Source: PUPG01 sp964463915
GTDB lineage: Bacteria > Bacteroidota > Bacteroidia > Bacteroidales > UBA7960
Direction of reading: 5' to 3'
DNA: 64,000 bases
NCBI GenBank assembly: GCA_964463915.1
Contig: CAYXEH010000006.1
Span: 19,224-83,223, forward strand
Shown piece by piece: positions 59,479-64,000 of this stretch. The notes under the pieces were generated by a model, which saw only the letters and a program-made list of their open reading frames with translations, searched no databases and had not been told where the DNA came from. Position numbers and translations under genes: made by a program. Position 1 is the stretch's first letter. Each line of letters opens with the position of its first letter.

Positions 59479-61863
59479 CTATTCTGTTCTGAGACTGTCG
59501 ATAGGATTGGCCCGTGCTGCATTAAGCGCCTGGTATAGCATAGCCATACTTCCGATAATTCCGGCCAATAAAACCGCAAGAGCAAAAACCCACCATAACT
59601 CAACAAGATCAATACGGAAAGCAAAATTCTGCAACCACTGGCCAACGACCCACCAGGAAACCGGAATGGCGATGAGGGCGCCCAAAACCAGCCACCTGGA
59701 CAATTCAGCCATCAGGCCTGCAACGATCCCGGAGACAGGTGCCCCGAAAGTCTTCCTGATGCCGATCTCTTTCACCTTTTGTGCAACGGTAAAAGAAGTC
59801 AGTGCATACAACCCCATGAAAGAGATGACAATGGCCAGTATGGCAGCGAGGGTGATAAGGCTGCTGATACGCTCCTCCTGGTTGTACATTTCTTCAAACA
59901 TCTCATCCACAAAGAAGTAATCAAACACATAATTGGGGTCAGCTGTTTCAAGCACACTCCTGACATGATTCATTACCTCATCCAGTTGTGAGGAACGGAA
60001 TCGCACACTGATCTGATGGTGATTGGAAGAATACATGGTAAAAGCCAGGGGATCGATTTCATGATGCAACGACCGGAAATTAAAATCCGCAACTACCCCG
60101 ATGACCTTTCCGGGTTGTTGCCAGACATTGATCTCTGCCCCGATTGGTTCATCCAGTCCCAGCTCCCTGACAGCCTTTTGATTGATCACAAAAGAAGCCG
60201 TGTCGGTGCGCATTTCAGGGTCAAAATCACGACCTTCGACTATCTGTAGCCCGAAAGTTTCCAGATAATCATGCTGGATCCGGTTTTCATGGATCATAAT
60301 GGCGGTTGACGGATCCTGACCTTTTCGAAAAGCATTCTGGACAGAACGGCTCTGACCGGGAACACTTTGTGAAGCGGTTACCTTCAGAATGCCCGGATGC
60401 TGAAGCAGTTCAGCTTTGATCCCGTCATAGCCGTTACGCAGCGTTCCGGTCAGACTGCGGACTGTCAGCACATGTTCACGATCAAACCCCAGTTCACGGT
60501 ATTTCATATGAGTGACTTGCTGTTGCACCAAAAGCAAACAGGCAATCAGGAATATGGAAATGGCAAACTGGAGTCCCACCAACACCTTTCGCAAGGAATG
60601 GGGCTTACCCCGGCCGCCATATTCCCCCTTCAGCACAGCGGCTGGCTGATAACGGGACAGGTAGAAGGCCGGATACATCCCGGCCAGCACGCCGACTACA
60701 ATGACAAACAAAATGATACCCAGCAACGCCAGGGGCTCCTTCCAGTATAACAGGGGAAACTCATTCCCGAGCATTTGCGAAAAAGATCCGATAAACAATT
60801 CATTAAGCAGAAGAGCAAACACAAAAGCAAACAAAGAAACAATCACGGCTTCACCCACGAACTGCCTGATCAGGTCGGGTTTACAGGCCCCGATTACCTT
60901 TCTTAAACCAATTTCCCTTGCACGCTTTTCTGACTGGGCCGTCATCAGGTTTATAAAATTAAACACGGCGATCAGCAACACAAACAAGGTTAAAAAAGAG
61001 AAGACATATACATTCCGGATGTCGCCGGTTTCGCCCATTGTTGAAATGGTGAAACGGGAATGCAGGTATACCTTCTCAAGAGGTTGCAGATCATGCGACA
61101 TATTGAGCCCCATGGGTCCGTAAAGTTCATTGACAAAATCGTCAGCCACCGTAAGCACTTTGGGAGCAAAGTTAGCCGGATCGTTCGCCGGACCGAACTT
61201 CAGATAAGTAGGGAAAGACAATCCCTGGTCCTCAATGATGTTGTATTCAGGGCGGATTTGGGAGGATAATGAGGCAATGATGTCGTATTGAAAATGAGAG
61301 TTAAGCGGCATATTCTCCATGACCCCGGTAATGCGGTACTCTTGCCCTGAAATTGAAATGGTCCGGTCAACCACATCCGTTGTGCCAAAAAACTTTTCTG
61401 CCGCGGAAACGGATAACACCACAGAGAACGGATCATCCAATGAAGAGTCCGGAACACCCGCGATCAGGGGGAAGGTAAACAACTGGAAAAAGTCAGGATC
61501 AGTCCATACCACTGTTTCGGTGCCAAACCGTACCATGTCAACGTGAATTTCCTGCCCGGGCCGGGGAAACACGCGAACCACCTGTTGCACTTCAGGAACC
61601 TGCTCATCCAACAGTTCCGCCACAGGGCCCGCGGTCAGCGGAGCAGAAAGGCGTTGACCGTCTGCCATGGATCCGTCAATGGTCAAACGGTATATATGTT
61701 CGCTCTGGTCATGGAACCTGTCATAACTGAGCTGATGGGCCACAAAAACCATAAGCATCAGTGACACAGAAAAGCCAAGTCCAAGCCCGACGATATTGAT
61801 GGTTGTATACGCTTTATTCCTGAGCAGGATCCGCCAGGCAATTTTCAGATAACTGAAGAGCAT
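59479..61863 (-). CDS. MacB/FtsX-family ABC transporter permease
   Basis: Large two-module permease of 794 residues. A first TM near residues 20-42 (INIVGLGLGFSVSLMLM), a periplasmic MacB-like domain, three TMs around 285-400, a second TM and periplasmic domain, and three C-terminal TMs around 680-780 give the duplicated FtsX layout common in Bacteroidota. No ATPase gene is adjacent, so the partner is elsewhere. Roles proposed for this group include lipoprotein or peptide export and signalling; none can be assigned here. Confidence 0.85.
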   Translation of the reverse strand: MLFSYLKIAWRILLRNKAYTTINIVGLGLGFSVSLMLMVFVAHQLSYDRFHDQSEHIYRLTIDGSMADGQRLSAPLTAGPVAELLDEQVPEVQQVVRVFPRPGQEIHVDMVRFGTETVVWTDPDFFQLFTFPLIAGVPDSSLDDPFSVVLSVSAAEKFFGTTDVVDRTISISGQEYRITGVMENMPLNSHFQYDIIASLSSQIRPEYNIIEDQGLSFPTYLKFGPANDPANFAPKVLTVADDFVNELYGPMGLNMSHDLQPLEKVYLHSRFTISTMGETGDIRNVYVFSFLTLFVLLIAVFNFINLMTAQSEKRAREIGLRKVIGACKPDLIRQFVGEAVIVSLFAFVFALLLNELFIGSFSQMLGNEFPLLYWKEPLALLGIILFVIVVGVLAGMYPAFYLSRYQPAAVLKGEYGGRGKPHSLRKVLVGLQFAISIFLIACLLLVQQQVTHMKYRELGFDREHVLTVRSLTGTLRNGYDGIKAELLQHPGILKVTASQSVPGQSRSVQNAFRKGQDPSTAIMIHENRIQHDYLETFGLQIVEGRDFDPEMRTDTASFVINQKAVRELGLDEPIGAEINVWQQPGKVIGVVADFNFRSLHHEIDPLAFTMYSSNHHQISVRFRSSQLDEVMNHVRSVLETADPNYVFDYFFVDEMFEEMYNQEERISSLITLAAILAIVISFMGLYALTSFTVAQKVKEIGIRKTFGAPVSGIVAGLMAELSRWLVLGALIAIPVSWWVVGQWLQNFAFRIDLVELWWVFALAVLLAGIIGSMAMLYQALNAARANPIDSLRTE

Positions 61864-62181
61864 TGTTCACAGGTTTTTTCTGATTAACGTGCAAAAGGAT
61901 AACGAATTCCGTGCCACTTAACAAAAATAACTATAAACGAGATAAGTACAGTGATTCCTGCCACAAAATATCTGCCCCTCATGTTCGTATGCGAACACCT
62001 CTTGTATGAAACCGGACAGCACATCACCCTGCCAACAACCACCCTCCCTCCTATTGCCTGATGATAGAAAATTTCCTATATTTACAAGATTATGATAGTT
62101 ATATGCATAATATCGTGTAAAATTAAATTATGCTTGCACCCCACAATCCTATTTCTAATTATCCAACTAATCTCTGACCTC
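61864..62181. other. 318-bp divergent region between the FtsX permease and catalase
   Basis: No gene is seen. It contains the catalase promoter (62054-62084) and about 100 nt of AT-rich catalase leader. An ORF extension upstream of the catalase ATG (62092 on) reads hydrophobic and is rejected as coding. I see no recognised peroxide-regulator site. Confidence 0.5.
62054..62084 (+). promoter_or_regulatory. Promoter of catalase
   Basis: TTG (62054-62056), 20 nt, then TATATTTA (62077-62084), one mismatch from TAnnTTTG in the last base. The predicted leader is about 90 nt. Confidence 0.6.
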
Positions 62182-63642
62182 ATGAGCGACAAGAAGAAAA
62201 GACTAACCACTGCATCAGGCATTCCTTATGCAAAAAATGAGGACAGCATGACCGCAGGACCACGCGGACCGGTTTTGCTGCAAGACTATACCCTCCATGA
62301 AAAAATGGCCCATTTCAACAGGGAGCGCATCCCCGAAAGGGTTGTGCATGCCAAAGGAACCGGGGCCTTCGGAACGTTCCGCGTAACGGCCGATATCACC
62401 AAATATACACGGGCTAAGATCTTTAGTAAAGCAGGCAATGAATGTCCGCTTTTCATGCGTTTTTCAACGGTTGGGGGAGAAAAAGGCAGTGCCGACACTG
62501 AAAGGGATCCCAGGGGGTTTGCCATGAAATTCTATACAGAAGAGGGCAACTGGGACCTGGTAGGGAACAATACCCCCGTTTTTTTTATTAAGGATCCGAA
62601 GAAGTTCGGTGACTTCATTCACACCCAGAAACGCAATCCCAAAACCAATCTGAAAGATGCCGCCATGTTCTGGGATTTTCTTAGTCTCAACCCCGAGAGC
62701 ATGCACCAGGTAATGATCCTGTTCAGCGACAGGGGAACCCCGTATAGCTACCGCAACATGAACGGTTTTGGCAGTCATACCTTCAGTATGATCAACCATA
62801 ACGATGAAAGGGTCTGGGTAAAATTCCATGTCAAGACAAAGCAGGGAATCAAAAACTTCACCGGCCCGGAAGCTGACGACATGAAGGGCAAAGATCCGGA
62901 CTGGGCCCAGGGCGACCTGGTAAAGGCGATTGAATCGGGTGATTATCCGAGATGGTCATTCAACATTCAGGTAATGACTGACGAACAGGCCAAAAAATTC
63001 AAATGGAATCCCTTTGACCTGACGAAGGTCTGGCCCCATGGGGATTTTCCACTGATCGAAGCAGGAGAAATTGAACTGAACAAAATCCCGGACAACTACT
63101 TCCGCGATGTGGAGCAGGCGGCATTTGCTCCGGCTCATGTTCCTGATGGCATCGGCTACTCTTTCGATAAAATGCTGCAGGGGCGGTTGCTTTCTTATCC
63201 GGATGCGCATCGCCACCGTTTAGGCCCTAACTATGAGCAGATACCGGTAAACCGGCCATTGAACAAGGTCCACAATTATGAGCGTGACGGATTCATGCGG
63301 GTTGATGACAACGGGGGAGCCAAACCAAACTATTTCCCGAATAGTTTTGATGACATTAAGCCCGATGAAACTTACAGGGAGCCGGCCTTTAAGCTGGACT
63401 CAGACATTGCCGACTGGTATGACCGGAATGAGAATGACGATGATCACTTTACCCAGCCCGGCATCCTCTTTGACAAAGTAATGACAGACCAGGAAAGGGA
63501 AAACACCATCAACAACCTGGTGGGTCATATGAAAGGGATCAGTGGCCCGAAACGGGAAGAGATCATTAAACGGCAACTGGGCCATTTCAGTAAAACCAGC
63601 AAGAAACTTGCAGAGGGAGTAGCCAAAGGCCTGGGTATGTAA
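62182..63642 (+). CDS. katA: Monofunctional heme catalase
   Basis: Disproportionates hydrogen peroxide. The 486-residue length and lack of a C-terminal flavodoxin-like domain place it in the small-subunit group. The distal His is in VVHAKGTGAFG (about residue 56), the distal Asn in VGNNTPVFF (about 129), and the proximal heme Tyr in GRLLSYPDAHRHRLG (about residue 339). The ATG at 62182 begins MSDKKKRLTT; the earlier frame extension lacks family similarity. It has its own promoter and terminator, so it is a single-gene unit for oxidative defence. Confidence 0.96.
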   Translation: MSDKKKRLTTASGIPYAKNEDSMTAGPRGPVLLQDYTLHEKMAHFNRERIPERVVHAKGTGAFGTFRVTADITKYTRAKIFSKAGNECPLFMRFSTVGGEKGSADTERDPRGFAMKFYTEEGNWDLVGNNTPVFFIKDPKKFGDFIHTQKRNPKTNLKDAAMFWDFLSLNPESMHQVMILFSDRGTPYSYRNMNGFGSHTFSMINHNDERVWVKFHVKTKQGIKNFTGPEADDMKGKDPDWAQGDLVKAIESGDYPRWSFNIQVMTDEQAKKFKWNPFDLTKVWPHGDFPLIEAGEIELNKIPDNYFRDVEQAAFAPAHVPDGIGYSFDKMLQGRLLSYPDAHRHRLGPNYEQIPVNRPLNKVHNYERDGFMRVDDNGGAKPNYFPNSFDDIKPDETYREPAFKLDSDIADWYDRNENDDDHFTQPGILFDKVMTDQERENTINNLVGHMKGISGPKREEIIKRQLGHFSKTSKKLAEGVAKGLGM

Positions 63643-63663
63643 TCATTAAAGCACAATTAACTG

Positions 63664-63698
63664 CAATAAGGCTGTCATCGCAGCCTTATTGTTTTTTT
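63664..63698 (+). terminator. Rho-independent terminator of catalase
   Basis: A perfect 11-bp stem (CAATAAGGCTG at 63664-63674 with 63681-63691), loop TCATCG, then T7. It overlaps the stop codon of the convergent ATPase gene. Confidence 0.92.
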
Positions 63699-64000
63699 AC
63701 CCCCCGGTGGAAGAAGAATTTTTCCAGCTCCACAAAGACGAATACAAGCACTCCCCCGGCCAATGAATATAACCATCTGCCAACCCCTATGGGAGAGGTA
63801 TCAAAAATGGTTTGCATAAAAGGAAGGTAAACAAACAATACCTGTAACACGACCAGGGCCCCGGCAGCAAAAAAAACATAGCTGTTATCGAAAAACCCTT
63901 TCCCAAAGACCGGAGCCTTGATCTTTCTGCAATTAAACAGGTAGAAAAGTTGACCTGCCACCAGGGTATTCACCGCCACTGTGCGGGCCACCTCCTCACC
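63686..64000 (-). CDS. P-type cation-transporting ATPase, C-terminal fragment
   Basis: The last 104 residues of a protein that continues beyond the window edge. The sequence ARTVAVNTLVAGQLFYLFNCR and the following VLQVLFVYLPFMQTIFDTSPI match the C-terminal membrane segments of Ca2+/cation P-type ATPases. Three to four TM helices are seen, and the catalytic core lies outside the window. The transported ion cannot be told from this part. The stop codon lies inside the catalase terminator. Confidence 0.85.
   Translation of the reverse strand, partial: GEEVARTVAVNTLVAGQLFYLFNCRKIKAPVFGKGFFDNSYVFFAAGALVVLQVLFVYLPFMQTIFDTSPIGVGRWLYSLAGGVLVFVFVELEKFFFHRGVKKQ

Noticed and set aside
62092..62181. N-terminal extension of catalase
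   Set aside because: The added residues are hydrophobic and Cys-rich, unlike catalase, and the promoter at 62054-62084 with the ATG at 62182 explains the gene.

Overview
The window is a 64-kb piece of a Bacteroidota genome, most like a Bacteroidales/Marinilabiliales-type heterotroph; the family cannot be fixed from the sequence alone. The evidence is the repeated promoter element TAnnTTTG (sometimes with TTG/TTTG about 19-20 nt upstream), the lack of Shine-Dalgarno-like sequences at most starts, many lipoproteins and outer-membrane barrels, a fused gamma-alpha 2-oxoacid:ferredoxin oxidoreductase with a 55-residue 2[4Fe-4S] ferredoxin, a short-chain-type threonine dehydrogenase next to kbl, and a GH92 mannosidase. 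No rRNA, CRISPR array, prophage or transposase was seen. One tRNA (anticodon CAU) is present.

Layout. 0-10 kb: secreted alkaline phosphatase, a molybdate/tungstate-type importer (permease and ATPase, no binding protein), and a molybdenum-cofactor operon (HesA/MoeB-like protein, moeA, a compact moaA, an APC permease-EIIA-RCK_C fusion, moaC, a MOSC-MogA fusion). 10-21 kb: two outer-membrane barrel proteins, fhs, an M1 aminopeptidase lipoprotein, pabB, an AAC(3)-fold acyltransferase with a Wzx-type flippase, and an amidohydrolase. 21-31 kb: korAB, ferredoxin, tatC, pruA, asparaginase, tatD, kbl. 31-41 kb: threonine dehydrogenase, dnaX split at a 10-A slippery run, a paired M16 protease, a YihY/BrkB membrane protein, a CPBP protease, dusB, a HAD phosphatase. 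42-49.7 kb: tRNA, GH92 and a FucP-like sugar permease, then a MarR regulator with a four-module CoA-disulfide-reductase/rhodanese/TusA/DsrE fusion. 49.8-54 kb: two M14 peptidase paralogues, one without metal ligands, and an unknown lipoprotein. 54-64 kb: a zinc-type ABC importer, a flavin reductase, a sulfurtransferase, an FtsX-type permease with a SMUG2-like glycosylase, catalase, and the end of a P-type ATPase.

How it works together. The chromosome looks like ordinary core metabolism of an amino-acid- and glycan-using bacterium: threonine to glycine (tdh/kbl), asparagine (ansA), proline/glutamate semialdehyde (pruA), peptide breakdown (M1, M14, M16), one-carbon entry (fhs), folate (pabB), reductive 2-oxoacid chemistry (kor plus ferredoxin), Moco biosynthesis and sulfane-sulfur handling.

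The most unusual material is not in the genes. Two arrays of short GC-rich hairpins are separated by a recurring GGTTAGTC-like linker, and one of them is enclosed by 10-bp terminal inverted repeats. A 21-nt alternating tandem repeat runs into the pruA promoter. Two genes (fhs, ansA) have their last 20 bp, stop codon included, duplicated in tandem. dnaX carries a slippage site that would make gamma and tau, and two promoters sit so close to their start codons that leaderless mRNAs are likely.
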